Part shown: one piece after another, positions 1 to 10,474 of the stretch
Position numbering within the stretch: the stretch's first letter is position 1
Layout: the number at the start of each line of letters is the position of its first letter
Translations under genes and position numbers: made by a program
Source of the DNA: an uncultured Pseudohongiella sp.
Lineage (GTDB): Bacteria; Pseudomonadota; Gammaproteobacteria; Pseudomonadales; Pseudohongiellaceae
NCBI GenBank assembly: GCA_902591495.1
Contig: CACJAW010000008.1
Coordinates: 1-64,000 of the forward strand
Reading direction: 5' to 3'
Length of the DNA: 64,000 nucleotides
Notes under the pieces: generated by a model
Database searches by the model: none
What the model was told of the DNA's origin: nothing
The model's input: the letters and a program-made list of their open reading frames with translations, nothing else

Positions 1-66
1 CTTAGAAGCAACTCAATGCTTTTTTCATAAGTAGAAATTTGATTTCGTTACTTCATGTGACTTTAA

Positions 67-1452
67 TTATAAAAGTACGTTTCTCGGTTTTGAAGACTCG
101 AAGCCTACGATGCAAATTAGGATTGTAAAAAAAGTGAATCCGAGAAGTACGGAATAAAGAATGTCATCGATTTTTTGTTCGGATAGTCCAAAAAAGCCAA
201 TCAATCCATAAATTAGCATTGCGAATAAATGACCAAACAAATAATAATTTATGAAGGGCGCCGTATTATGATTTGTCGGCCAGGCTTTACAAGAAACAAG
301 CCAGCCCGTCGCAATGATTATTCCAAAAATATCAGTCGGCCAGAAAACTAAGAGATTAATATTGTGATGAGTGTCCGTATGGCCAGATAGAAACCAACTG
401 CCGAGCATCAAGATGCCAAGGACTCCACTAAATAAAGACGTCAATGCGCCCAGTAAGGCAAGTATTCTATAGTTTAGTTTTGGGAACCGCAGCCCTATTT
501 GAGTTCTTGTCGCGTAGTAGGTTTGCGGAATTTTTCTAATCATGAGAAACAAGAAAACTACTGGTAAAGTTAGTAAATAGAACAACACATCATGAGGATC
601 TGTATCTACCGTTGGCGGCATAAATTGAGCAATTATCTGTGAATCGGACAGTAGCATTTGGCGCTTACCATTTTCTGCAACATCCGATTCGACCTGAAGC
701 AAGCGCTCGCGGAACTTTAGCGGCAAAAACATTTCTTCCCACTCAGAAATCTTTCGATCGATATTACTATTCATTAAGATATCCAGAGAGATTTCAACCA
801 GACCAACTGATTGATAATGAGATCTTACATGATCTCTAAAACTTAATTCAGTTGTGCCACTGAACTTGGGAAGCAGAGCGCCGCCCAAAGACTCATCTAA
901 ATAATCTCTAACCTTAGTCGTGCAGTTATTGAAAAAATACTGGTAGGCGTACGCAGTATTGGAAGATTCAAGGTTCCAAAGTAATCTTCGATAAAGCCTT
1001 TCTTTTTGCGGATTCGTAAGATTTATCTTGTCCTGCCATACCGTCCTTTGCTGAGCAGAATATAGGGCAAATTCTTGACTTGGCGTGCTTGTCGTTAATT
1101 GGTAATCCATTATCCCTTTAAAAAATTTCCATGAGAAGTCAACCACGCCACCGGAAATATCGAAAGTTCCCCAATTGAAAATTACGTCGGTGTTTGTATT
1201 TTCATCAAATACGCGGAGAGCAGTATGTCCAAAGTTATCCCAAACCTGATCGCCCACATCCACAGTGATCAAGTAAAAATTTAGTGCACTCAGATTTGAT
1301 GGTGCTTGATAATCCTCCAGATTTGCCTGAGCGCCTTGAGCATGACTCCTCTGAAAACTCAGTAGGGAGCAGAAAATAATCGAGCTCATTGAAAGACTCC
1401 AGCATGAGAGATGAGTCGGCCTTATTGATGTCTGAAGAAACATGCGATTCAA
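67..1452 (-). CDS. DUF4105 (Lnb N-terminal periplasmic domain-like) membrane protein
   Basis: 461-aa ORF; 'DVGDQVWDNFGHTALRVFDENTNTDVIFNWGTFD' typical of DUF4105, C-terminal TM helices. Confidence 0.75.
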   Translation of the reverse strand: MNRMFLQTSIRPTHLSCWSLSMSSIIFCSLLSFQRSHAQGAQANLEDYQAPSNLSALNFYLITVDVGDQVWDNFGHTALRVFDENTNTDVIFNWGTFDISGGVVDFSWKFFKGIMDYQLTTSTPSQEFALYSAQQRTVWQDKINLTNPQKERLYRRLLWNLESSNTAYAYQYFFNNCTTKVRDYLDESLGGALLPKFSGTTELSFRDHVRSHYQSVGLVEISLDILMNSNIDRKISEWEEMFLPLKFRERLLQVESDVAENGKRQMLLSDSQIIAQFMPPTVDTDPHDVLFYLLTLPVVFLFLMIRKIPQTYYATRTQIGLRFPKLNYRILALLGALTSLFSGVLGILMLGSWFLSGHTDTHHNINLLVFWPTDIFGIIIATGWLVSCKAWPTNHNTAPFINYYLFGHLFAMLIYGLIGFFGLSEQKIDDILYSVLLGFTFFTILICIVGFESSKPRNVLL

Positions 1453-1621
1453 TTATTATTAGGAAAAGGTTTATGGGTCACAACGGCACGGAGTTTATGC
1501 AAATCTTAACAAAGATTTTCTCTTGATTCACAGCAAATTGACCAACCGCTGCTATCTATCAAAGGTAGGGTTTCATCTTGAACTTGCAGCGTATTGATTC
1601 AGCATACTAAATTTAAGCGGG

Positions 1622-1652
1622 CTGAAAAGACCGGCTCCGCTGGTCTTTTCAG
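1622..1652. terminator. Hairpin downstream of the 1665..2648 gene
   Basis: Perfect 11-bp inverted repeat CTGAAAAGACC / GGTCTTTTCAG with 9-nt loop. Confidence 0.6.
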
Positions 1653-1664
1653 GTGCCTAAGTGG

Positions 1665-2648
1665 TTATGGGGAAGCCTCTGTATCTCGGAGCTCACTCAT
1701 CCTTTCTCCTCTTAAGATATTTACCATACCGTAGTTACCTTCATGACAGGCATACTCATATAACTGCCCATCGACCTTTGCCATAGGCACCATAGCCACT
1801 ATTTTATCTTTGAAGGTTGAGGGATCATCTACAGTGAATTCATACTCTACCGTAAACGGCCCAGTCCTTGTAAATTTCTCAGTGAGTAACTTATCCTTCG
1901 AAGTTCCATAGACACCGAAACTCTGAGTTAACCCATTAAAGTTCTTAGTCTCCACAACCAACGTATCCCCTTCCCAATGACCCCTCGAATCACCAGTCCA
2001 AAGTCGCACATCTTCGGTTAGGTTCGATCGAGTATTTAGTGGAACAATTCGCGCATCATGGATCATCTCAGTCATTATTACGACAGTATTTTCATTCTGT
2101 ATTATCTGGACATTGTTGTTGTAAAGATTAGGTGTAAAAGGCGGCCCTGAATTGAATCCAACAATACAACGCTCCGACAGTCCTCGGTCTTCTGGCCCAT
2201 CTTTAGCTATGCCTCCGACCACCATTCTTACAGGTCGTACACCTGGTTCATCTGGACCTAGGCCACCAACCTGCACCGGAACCCCTTCGATGGTTTCAGG
2301 CAGACGACCGTTCTCGGGGTAAGTTATCAATGAGGTGCGGTTATCGCCATTTTCTCCCATTTCGATCCAAAACGTATTGTAACCACCCACCCCAATCTCA
2401 TTAAGAGCCTCAAAACCCGCCTCTTGTCGACTTGAAAGTGCCGTTATTTCCTCATTAGACAAGGTTTTCTTGTCTCCCAAAAAAGTTGGGCGCTCTAACG
2501 GAATAATGGAGCTGAAATTCCAAACACCACCCAAATCAGCCGCACCCCATTCTGTTCTTGGCATGACGAAATCGTCTTGGCCGTATAAATGGCTACCAAA
2601 CAGGCCCGCGAGAATTATTGATGTCAATACAGATAAACTATTTTTCAT
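1665..2648 (-). CDS. Exported protein of unknown function ('DLGGVW' family); start set at MKNSLSV
   Basis: ORF with signal peptide; 'RTEWGAADLGGVWNFSS', 'GHWEGDTLVVETKNFNG'. Confidence 0.6.
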   Translation of the reverse strand: MKNSLSVLTSIILAGLFGSHLYGQDDFVMPRTEWGAADLGGVWNFSSIIPLERPTFLGDKKTLSNEEITALSSRQEAGFEALNEIGVGGYNTFWIEMGENGDNRTSLITYPENGRLPETIEGVPVQVGGLGPDEPGVRPVRMVVGGIAKDGPEDRGLSERCIVGFNSGPPFTPNLYNNNVQIIQNENTVVIMTEMIHDARIVPLNTRSNLTEDVRLWTGDSRGHWEGDTLVVETKNFNGLTQSFGVYGTSKDKLLTEKFTRTGPFTVEYEFTVDDPSTFKDKIVAMVPMAKVDGQLYEYACHEGNYGMVNILRGERMSELRDTEASP

Positions 2649-2775
2649 TTTCCCCCCAGAAAAAGATAAGGTTCGTATCAAACTAATTTAAGTATCCGTG
2701 ATTAAAGATAAAGTGTTCGCCCTCGCTTGACAAGCCTCGAATTCAACTGCTTTGGATGACTAAGTTATGGAGGTT

Positions 2776-3132
2776 TCAATCCGCTTTACGTTTCGCAGCT
2801 GCTTTAATTGCTACTTCAAAAGCACAGTTACTCCAGTCTCTCATGATATCCAAGTCGTCTAAAACTTCCTCAGGTGCCTGATAATAATTCAGGTTGGTTG
2901 TTTTTCCCTTTCGTTCATAACTGAATGGTTCAAGACCGCGGCTGATATAACGTTCACGAGAGTCACTATCAACTTTAAAATAAAGAGTGCTGTTAAATAC
3001 CAGCCCAAACATAACTCCTTCGAGGAAAATTCCGTGACCTCCAAACATTCGCTTTGAGTATACAGGTCCAATGACTTGAGAGAGGTCTACGACATATTCA
3101 ACAAATTGTTCGTGCCCCCACGATATCGCCAT
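2776..3132 (-). CDS. TfoX N-terminal domain-like protein
   Basis: 118 aa; 'SKRMFGGHGIFLEGVMFGLVFNSTLYFKVD' typical of TfoX_N. Confidence 0.8.
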   Translation of the reverse strand: MAISWGHEQFVEYVVDLSQVIGPVYSKRMFGGHGIFLEGVMFGLVFNSTLYFKVDSDSRERYISRGLEPFSYERKGKTTNLNYYQAPEEVLDDLDIMRDWSNCAFEVAIKAAAKRKAD

Positions 3133-3218
3133 AAAAAATTAAGATCTCGAAATAGCTTACTCGCTAGCCTTTAATGATCAAAGTGATATGATTTATCCGA
3201 AACTATAAAACTTTTACT

Positions 3219-4799
3219 TTGGAAGATAGTACCATGAATGGAGCAACTGCACTTATCAACACACTGGCCGATTGCGGCGTCGAATTTTGTATCGCAAATC
3301 CTGGGACTTCAGAGATGCACTTGGTGCAAGGCTTGGATGCGGTACCGAGAGTACGCTCGGTTCTCGCCTTATTCGAAGGGGTATGTACTGGCGCAGCAGA
3401 TGGTATAGGCAGAATGACCGGGAAACCAGCTGCTACCTTGCTTCATCTGGGCCCAGGAATGGCTAATGGTATAGCGAATCTTCATAATGCAAGGCGCGCG
3501 AATACTCCCATGATCAATATTGTAGGCAATCACCCCAATTTTCATGTTGGTTATGATGCACCTTTAACCTCAAATATAGACACCTTGGCAAGAAATTTTT
3601 CTTGTTGGTTAAAATCTGAAAGCACGGCAGCTACACTCGCTCAGGACGGAGCAGATGCTTACACTGCAACCTTACGCCAAACACCAGGTTCAACAGGTCA
3701 AATTGCAACATTAATTATGGGGGCCGATGCAGCTTGGGGAGAATCTGCGGGCCCAGCAAAACCCAATGCTCTACCTCAACGTCCAAAAGTTGACGAAACA
3801 GCGATCGAGGAAGTTGCAAAGCTTGTCAATAAAGGAGGTAAAACTGCGTTTCTTTTGGAGCATCATGCGGCAGAACAATCAGCAATGTCCGCTGCCAGTA
3901 AGATCGCAAGCAAAACAGGAAGTAAACTATTTAACGGAACTTTCCCGGCAAGGGTAGATGGCGGCCCCGGACGAGTTGAAATTGAGAGACTTCCTTATTT
4001 CCCGGAGCAGGTCCTCAGTGCATTAAAAGGAATTGAAAATTTAATATTGGTCGGAGGTGAGATCCCCGCTAGCTTTTTTGCATATAAGAATACGCCAGGA
4101 CAGCTAATCCCTAAAGGATGCCAAGTGACGCGGTTGGCGTCGATTGAAGAAGATGCAGCTGACGCGCTCGAGCGATTAGCCGATCGTTTGGGAGCCAGCA
4201 ACAATCCAGTGAGCTACTTTGAGAAAAAAGAAATAGAAAAGCCATCAGGCGAATTAAACACTAAAACAATTATCCAATCCCTAGCAGCTACACTCCCAGA
4301 GAATGTGATTGTCTGCACAGACTCGGGTGGCGGTAATGCAGCACACCCACTCTGCCAAAATACCACGCAAAATAGTTGGCTAAGTTTGACCGGAGGGGCA
4401 ATTGGGCAGGGAGGACCTTGCTCCGTAGGTGCTGCTTTGGCGTGTCCTGATCAAAGGGTTCTGGCAATGTTAGGTGATGGAGGGGCAGCCTATACGATTC
4501 AGGCACTTTGGACACAAGCCAGAGAAAACCTAGACGTTACTACGATAATTTTTGCAAATAACTCCTATAACATTCTTAATGTTGAATATGGGCGATTAGG
4601 CGTAACGGATGTCGGTGAAATTGCGGCAAGTTTGTTCGATATAGGAAACCCATCCATTGACTGGGTCGCCCTTGCAAAGGGATTTGGAGTCGAAGGAGGA
4701 AAAGCTGAAACTGCAGAAGATCTCTGTACTCTCCTAGAGAAAAGCTATAGAACGCCTGGTCCGTTTATAATTCAAGCTAATGGCGAACTGAGAAGGTAA
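3219..4799 (+). CDS. Thiamine pyrophosphate enzyme, acetolactate synthase large-subunit-like
   Basis: N-terminal 'GATALINTLADCGVEFCIANPGTSEMHLV'; C-terminal TPP motif 'GDGGAAYTIQALWTQARENLDVTTIIFANN'. Confidence 0.85.
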   Translation: MEDSTMNGATALINTLADCGVEFCIANPGTSEMHLVQGLDAVPRVRSVLALFEGVCTGAADGIGRMTGKPAATLLHLGPGMANGIANLHNARRANTPMINIVGNHPNFHVGYDAPLTSNIDTLARNFSCWLKSESTAATLAQDGADAYTATLRQTPGSTGQIATLIMGADAAWGESAGPAKPNALPQRPKVDETAIEEVAKLVNKGGKTAFLLEHHAAEQSAMSAASKIASKTGSKLFNGTFPARVDGGPGRVEIERLPYFPEQVLSALKGIENLILVGGEIPASFFAYKNTPGQLIPKGCQVTRLASIEEDAADALERLADRLGASNNPVSYFEKKEIEKPSGELNTKTIIQSLAATLPENVIVCTDSGGGNAAHPLCQNTTQNSWLSLTGGAIGQGGPCSVGAALACPDQRVLAMLGDGGAAYTIQALWTQARENLDVTTIIFANNSYNILNVEYGRLGVTDVGEIAASLFDIGNPSIDWVALAKGFGVEGGKAETAEDLCTLLEKSYRTPGPFIIQANGELRR

Positions 4800-4811
4800 A
4801 AATCGGCTAAC

Positions 4812-6353
4812 TTATTTCCAAGAAAGGTCCTTTTGAATTCGACCCAGCTTCTCATAGAACGGTTCAAAATTAGCGTTCGTTTCGTATGTATTAGGAAACA
4901 CGAGAGTTAGTATAGGTATAGAAATGACTGGCACCAGCAGCGTAACAAACGAGGGGTCACGCCATTCGCCCAATAGACTCATCAATTCGAACCACCACTG
5001 AGCAAAACCGCCCACTGTTGCATTCTCTGCATGACCAAACAAGGAGTTGAATAACCAGACGATTAATCCGCCGGCAAAACCAAGCGCCATACCCCAAAAA
5101 GCTGCCCTTTCAGAGGTGCGCCGCCAGTACAACACAAATCCGACAGCTACCGCTGGAGGGACCACCATCGCAAAACCCAGTAACACTAGTCCTAGAACTG
5201 AGCTTATGTTACCAAGCCATGCAATTAAAGCGGCACCAATTCCATAAACGACGGTAACCGACTTGTACGCAAATAATTTTTTATCAGAGCTGTAGTCCTT
5301 TGATCCCGGAATCCAATCGTTAACAAACATTGTGGCACTCGCCAACAAAATCGGCGCTCCAGAAGAAATAACAGCTGCAAGAACAGCAGCCAGAGCGATG
5401 CCACCCAGTATCGGACCACCATCTATTGCCAGTTGCGCGATGTTTAAATAACTAGTTAGACCGCTTTCCGGACCATATTCAGACATAGTCAGAATCCCAA
5501 TGAAACCCGCAACAACTGGCATGGCAGCAGCAATCAGACCCGCGAAGAAGAACCCCGGAATTAGGAAACTCTCCTTTTTAGCTGAGCTAGCATAATTTGC
5601 ATAGACAGATGCCGCTGGAGTATGAATAGTCGCTGAGATAAACATTGCGATGATCGTCGCAATTCCAATACCAGTAAAACTCCACCAAGCAGTTTCATTC
5701 ACCTCACTTGCTGCTAGCTGCTCTGATGCCCTTTGGATTACTACTCCCCAACCACCAATGTCATCCATCACAATTAAACCTACCAACATCAAACCAAAAA
5801 TAACCACCGAGCAATGAATTATATTGGCATAGGCAGTTCCTTTAAGCCCACCTGACACCGTAAACGTAATAATTAAAATTGCACCAATTGCCACTCCGAT
5901 AGGAAATGGTATTCCAGTTACTCCAGAGACTATAGAACCTATGATGTATGGCTCAATGATGTTAACCACTAGATATTCAGCTTGCACACAAAGACTAGTT
6001 AGCCATTGACAGCGGTATGATCCAAAACGTCGATCAAATACTTGACCTACGCTCACGACTTTCAGTCGACGATAAGGAATAACAAAGAAAAGACCGACTA
6101 GGAACAACGCAGCGAAAGAGTGAACTCCATACCACATATGCCCGATTCCCTCTGACATTACATCTCCAGCCACACCATAGGTGCCAGCCCCACCTATCCG
6201 CGTGCCAGCAGCGCCAGCCGCAATCATGAAAATTCCAAGTGAGCTTCCTCCTATCGCCCAATCCGACGCTGACCCTTTTTTTCGGTTCAGATAGAGCCCA
6301 AATATAGCGAAGGTTGCGAGATAGAGAATGATAACTAAGGCGGTGATATTCAT
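4812..6353 (-). CDS. Sodium:solute symporter (SSS) family transporter
   Basis: 513-aa polytopic protein, SSS-like organisation and 'GLKGTAYANIIHCSVVIFGLM' region. Confidence 0.85.
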   Translation of the reverse strand: MNITALVIILYLATFAIFGLYLNRKKGSASDWAIGGSSLGIFMIAAGAAGTRIGGAGTYGVAGDVMSEGIGHMWYGVHSFAALFLVGLFFVIPYRRLKVVSVGQVFDRRFGSYRCQWLTSLCVQAEYLVVNIIEPYIIGSIVSGVTGIPFPIGVAIGAILIITFTVSGGLKGTAYANIIHCSVVIFGLMLVGLIVMDDIGGWGVVIQRASEQLAASEVNETAWWSFTGIGIATIIAMFISATIHTPAASVYANYASSAKKESFLIPGFFFAGLIAAAMPVVAGFIGILTMSEYGPESGLTSYLNIAQLAIDGGPILGGIALAAVLAAVISSGAPILLASATMFVNDWIPGSKDYSSDKKLFAYKSVTVVYGIGAALIAWLGNISSVLGLVLLGFAMVVPPAVAVGFVLYWRRTSERAAFWGMALGFAGGLIVWLFNSLFGHAENATVGGFAQWWFELMSLLGEWRDPSFVTLLVPVISIPILTLVFPNTYETNANFEPFYEKLGRIQKDLSWK

Positions 6354-6562
6354 TGTGGTGCCTACAAAGGGATCTGGTACAACTCTACCCTTAAATACAG
6401 AGCGATGACCTTTTACTGGAGAATACTACAGAAGTTGTTGAAGAAATACTTCTCGATGTTACCAGTAGGTTTTCAATTCGCTACTCATCGCCTATCTTTT
6501 TGCACTCAGTATCAATTAGAGACGAGACAAAAGTGGCGATCACTTTAATTTTAGGTTTGGAT

Positions 6563-6979
6563 TTAACGTAAAATCCGCTTGATCACGCCACTACTGTTGA
6601 GCACTGGTTTATCTCCCACTCTAATTTCACAACGAGTAAATACAAGCGATTTTCCTCTTCGCACCACAAAACATTGAGCCTCAAGGAGATCTCCTTGAAA
6701 CGCTGGTGCTACAAATTCATTATTACAACTCACGGTAGCGACGCTTTCACTCTCACCCATGTTCGCACCTATACATAAGGTATAATCTGCGAAAGCCATC
6801 AACACACCCCCATGCACTGAGTTGTGCGCGTTGCAATTGTGTTCTTGGATTCTGAATGCCGTCCGAGGAGTCTCTCCATCAATATAAAAAAAGAAAGGGC
6901 CAATATAATCCTCTGCCTTATCGCCCTCCCAATGCCGATAATGTGATGGTATTTGAAAATCCTCTGGCTTTATACTCAT
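6563..6979 (-). CDS. PaaI/hotdog-fold thioesterase family protein
   Basis: 'NAHNSVHGGVLMAFADYTLCIGA' hotdog thioesterase motif; start placed at MSIKPEDF. Confidence 0.8.
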   Translation of the reverse strand: MSIKPEDFQIPSHYRHWEGDKAEDYIGPFFFYIDGETPRTAFRIQEHNCNAHNSVHGGVLMAFADYTLCIGANMGESESVATVSCNNEFVAPAFQGDLLEAQCFVVRRGKSLVFTRCEIRVGDKPVLNSSGVIKRILR

Positions 6980-6992
6980 CTGTATTGCCCAC

Positions 6993-7178
6993 CTATTCTT
7001 CATCTTCTTCCGATGTTGCCAATTCAACCGCAGCACTGGCCACTTTAAATGGCACCTTTGCAACTTCTATAGTTGTATCTACTGTTGTGCCAACTACCGT
7101 ACTCACTATACAAGACGAATATAACGTCGCAGACAAAAAAATACAGACTAAATAGATCAATGATTTTATATTTTTCAT
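6993..7178 (-). CDS. Small putative lipoprotein
   Basis: 61 aa, hydrophobic N-terminus ending 'LYSSC', acidic C-terminus; 13 bp upstream of the thioesterase gene. Confidence 0.5.
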   Translation of the reverse strand: MKNIKSLIYLVCIFLSATLYSSCIVSTVVGTTVDTTIEVAKVPFKVASAAVELATSEEDEE

Positions 7179-7341
7179 GCTGGCTAATTAAAATTATTTG
7201 AAGTTTTTAATACAACCTTATATCGACCTATTCGGCCATAGTTCGACTAAAAAAAGATTAAAAATTTACTGCAGCCCTACTCTAAGACAATCAATTTCAT
7301 TAAAAAGTTGCTTATTAAATCACTCACTTGTGAGGTCTTCA

Positions 7342-8415
7342 TCACCTCAACCTCTCCTTAATCGGCCTCACAATTGAGCTCACTTCTCCGCGCGCTATAA
7401 GCTCATCAAGCTCGACAGCAAGGCTCTCGCTCCTTTTCATTACCTCCTCCCAAACTTCGACCCTGTAATCAAAGGGCATATGCTTAAAATCAGATCTATC
7501 TGGAATTTTACTGCCAGGCAGATTTCTCACAAATTCTGTTGTAGGAGTTAGAAGGACTACCTTATCCAACTGTGAATCTTTGACTTTTCTCCAGGGTAAT
7601 TTCTTGTCAAACCAACCAGGAATAAGTTCCGACGAGTAGTGCGGGTATAAGACAAGATCATTCTCAGACTCAAGGAATGGCCAATCAAAGTGGTAATCCA
7701 AGATCCCTCCATCCCAATAACGTCCAAGCCTTGATCCGGTAATATTGTTCACTCCCTCTAAAACAAACGGAATAGATCCACTCGCTAACAAAGCATCGAT
7801 TAGATTTGCCTCTGTTAATGGCGAAATTGAGTCAACCACCGCTGAGTCAGACCATGGGGATGTAACCATATCGTTTGTAAAAATAGAACGATCAAAAAAG
7901 TGACGTAAAGATCCCCGCGTAAATACATTGCAGACTGCACTCAAGCCAAGATGCAGAGCATGTGCAAAGTCGCCTGCAGAAGAGTTTACGCCTTTTGACC
8001 TGACTGTAACAATATGAGTTTTAAAGACTTTGTTATGAACAACCTTTGTTTTACTATCATCTATCAAAATCTTTTCGAGCATTACTCTTGCGCTTTCAGT
8101 AACTTCTCTTACCGAGGTCATGTGTGAATAATCTTCGTGACAGTAGTAGTTGGCCAAGCGCTCTACGCACTTCGCCGGATCGCTAGCTGCAAGACAACAC
8201 ATCCTCCAAGCACCGACCGACGAACCAATCGTATAGAGTGATTCTTTCCTATTGGAAAAAAAATTTCCAAACAAATATCGATCGAGACCAAATAAAACAA
8301 ACCATTTTGGACCGCCTGATGCGCCCAGCATCAGCTTAAACTGCTCTGGTTTAAACCCTTCGTTTGTAATACGCTGCATCGCCGACGGCCCAGCATAGAT
8401 TGCGAGAGAATTCAT
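7342..8415 (-). CDS. Patatin-like phospholipase
   Basis: 'LMLGASGGPKWFVLFGLDRY', 'GSSVGAWRM' (GxSxG-like), 'WDGGILDYHFDWP' (DGG/D). Confidence 0.75.
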   Translation of the reverse strand: MNSLAIYAGPSAMQRITNEGFKPEQFKLMLGASGGPKWFVLFGLDRYLFGNFFSNRKESLYTIGSSVGAWRMCCLAASDPAKCVERLANYYCHEDYSHMTSVREVTESARVMLEKILIDDSKTKVVHNKVFKTHIVTVRSKGVNSSAGDFAHALHLGLSAVCNVFTRGSLRHFFDRSIFTNDMVTSPWSDSAVVDSISPLTEANLIDALLASGSIPFVLEGVNNITGSRLGRYWDGGILDYHFDWPFLESENDLVLYPHYSSELIPGWFDKKLPWRKVKDSQLDKVVLLTPTTEFVRNLPGSKIPDRSDFKHMPFDYRVEVWEEVMKRSESLAVELDELIARGEVSSIVRPIKERLR

Positions 8416-8520
8416 AGGCCCAAAATGATACAATCTCTGATCTTCGCAATCCATAATCTTTACTACGCCCTCAAGTGGACCAATTTAGTGAGTTTCAAGG
8501 GGATGATTTTTAACATTCAA

Positions 8521-9699
8521 ATGAAAACTTTTTTAAGTGATCGAAAGTCTTTTTTATTTATCTTAGCAGTCGGCAACGCGATCGCTTTTGCCACGTGGCA
8601 GGTTTTGCTCAATAACTTTGTTGTTGAGCGAGCGGCGTTTACCGGGGAAGAGATTGGCATCCTGCAGAGCTTACGAGAGGTGCCCGGTTTCCTGGCATTT
8701 ACTGCTATTGGAGTTCTTCTTTTCATCCGTCAACAAAACTTCGCTACTCTATCCTTGATTACTCTAGGAGTTGGCACCGCTATAACAGCATTTTTCCCAA
8801 CCGCCCTATGGCTTTACCTCTCGACAGTAATCATGTCCTTTGGGTTTCATTATTTAGAAACCATGCATAACTCTCTAAGCCTGCAATGGTTAACAAAGGA
8901 GGAAGCACCTACGGTCTTGGGTCAATTACTTAGCACAAGAGCAATAAGTAATTTGTTGGTGCTCAGTTCGATTTATTTATACCTAGTATTTTTCCCAGCT
9001 AACTATATTCTCATCTATCTCTTAGCCGGGGGCTCAGCAATACTGATCGGGATATTTTGTTGGACGGCGGTGCCACAATTCGAGGAAACTGTAGTTCAAA
9101 GGACTGAATTGTTCTTAAGAAAAAAATACTGGCTGTATTACGTTTTAACTTTTTTAGCGGGAGCCCGCAGACAGATCTTTGTGGTTTTCGCCGGATTTTT
9201 AATGGTAGAAAAATTTGGTTTCGCCATTGAGAATGTCGTTATGTTAACGCTGGTTAACTCAGCACTCACCTTTTGGCTTGCTCCAAAAATCGGCTCTTTA
9301 ATTGGTCACATTGGAGAGAGGCGCGCCTTGACTCTGGAATATCTTGGCTTAATCCTTGTGTTCGTTAGCTATGCTTTTGTGAATTCAGCCGCGGTTGCCG
9401 TGGCACTTTACTTACTCGACCATCTTTTCTTCGCCATGGCGATAGCAATTAAGACATACTTCCAAAAGATAGCTGATCCCGCAGACATAGCGGCTACTTC
9501 TTCTATTAGCTTCACGATCAACCACATTGCAGCAGTCGTCTTACCTGCCGCGCTAGGTCTATTATGGGTAATAAACCACAGCGCTGTATTCTTTGCCGGC
9601 GCAGCTATTGCTGCAATTTCCCTTGGATTAGCTCAGCTAATTCCTGACAAACCAGGACAGGACATAGTTACCCGCCGGGTCTACTCTTTAATATCCTAA
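8521..9699 (+). CDS. MFS-type transporter
   Basis: Polytopic, ~12 hydrophobic segments; start MKTFLSDRKSFLF. Confidence 0.75.
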   Translation: MKTFLSDRKSFLFILAVGNAIAFATWQVLLNNFVVERAAFTGEEIGILQSLREVPGFLAFTAIGVLLFIRQQNFATLSLITLGVGTAITAFFPTALWLYLSTVIMSFGFHYLETMHNSLSLQWLTKEEAPTVLGQLLSTRAISNLLVLSSIYLYLVFFPANYILIYLLAGGSAILIGIFCWTAVPQFEETVVQRTELFLRKKYWLYYVLTFLAGARRQIFVVFAGFLMVEKFGFAIENVVMLTLVNSALTFWLAPKIGSLIGHIGERRALTLEYLGLILVFVSYAFVNSAAVAVALYLLDHLFFAMAIAIKTYFQKIADPADIAATSSISFTINHIAAVVLPAALGLLWVINHSAVFFAGAAIAAISLGLAQLIPDKPGQDIVTRRVYSLIS

Positions 9700-9717
9700 T
9701 GTCTTAATTAACTATTT

Positions 9718-10311
9718 TTAGTGCCCCTGCTCAAAAACAATGTTAAAGCTCACGGGAACAGCTCGACTGATACTCGGTAATCCGGCAACTTCTCTGAGAG
9801 CCTCAACTCCACTAACAAGCCCGTGTGTATCAGCCATCACAATAATTGGCTTTACTGTTGAGGCTAGAACGCCACTCTCAGTTCGAGTCACTAATACATC
9901 AGCCGTGTAAGAACTTGTTTCACCATGAATCGCTAAATCAAAATCGACTGATATTGCCTGAGAGCCACCCGCAGCCATTTCAGCTATAGCATCAAGATCT
10001 ATCTCTCCTGAGATGGTCGCCTGTGGAAATAAGTTGGTCTCAAATAACATATTCTGCATTCGCTCATTTCTAATGTCGATTAAAGTATTAACACTCGCTA
10101 ATTCGATCGTAATCTGAACGCTGCCGTCGTCATTGATGTCTCCTGAAAGTTGATCGAAGGTATGAACTTCTCCGACATGATCAGCTTTAACGGTAACAAA
10201 ACTTAAGGTCGAAGAATTATTATCGAGTTCCCAGTGAGCTGAAGCCGAACTGGCAAAACAGAAGACAGAAACGAAACAAAAAATACTCTTTAACTTGGAT
10301 ATGAGGGTCAT
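9718..10311 (-). CDS. YceI family periplasmic protein
   Basis: Signal peptide + 'WELDNNSSTLSFVTVKADHVGEVHTFDQLSGDIN'. Confidence 0.85.
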   Translation of the reverse strand: MTLISKLKSIFCFVSVFCFASSASAHWELDNNSSTLSFVTVKADHVGEVHTFDQLSGDINDDGSVQITIELASVNTLIDIRNERMQNMLFETNLFPQATISGEIDLDAIAEMAAGGSQAISVDFDLAIHGETSSYTADVLVTRTESGVLASTVKPIIVMADTHGLVSGVEALREVAGLPSISRAVPVSFNIVFEQGH

Positions 10312-10474
10312 CCTCTTTCTCCTTCTAATACGCTATTGAATGATTATGCTTAAAATGAGATTCGTAAGCTTACCTGAAAACCACTTTCAAGGTATAGGGT
10401 GAATATTATCGTCTCACGAATAATGGCATTTTTAGGGTAAACTAGGGGCTTTCATTGATAATTTGTTCGATTTT

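Noticed and set aside
639-839. 66-aa plus-strand ORF within the DUF4105 gene
   Set aside because: Antisense to a longer ORF with clear family features.
9718-10311. Two YceI genes (9718..10311 and 63121..63723) as a tandem/mobile duplication
   Set aside because: They are over 50 kb apart, clearly diverged in sequence, and YceI paralogues are common.
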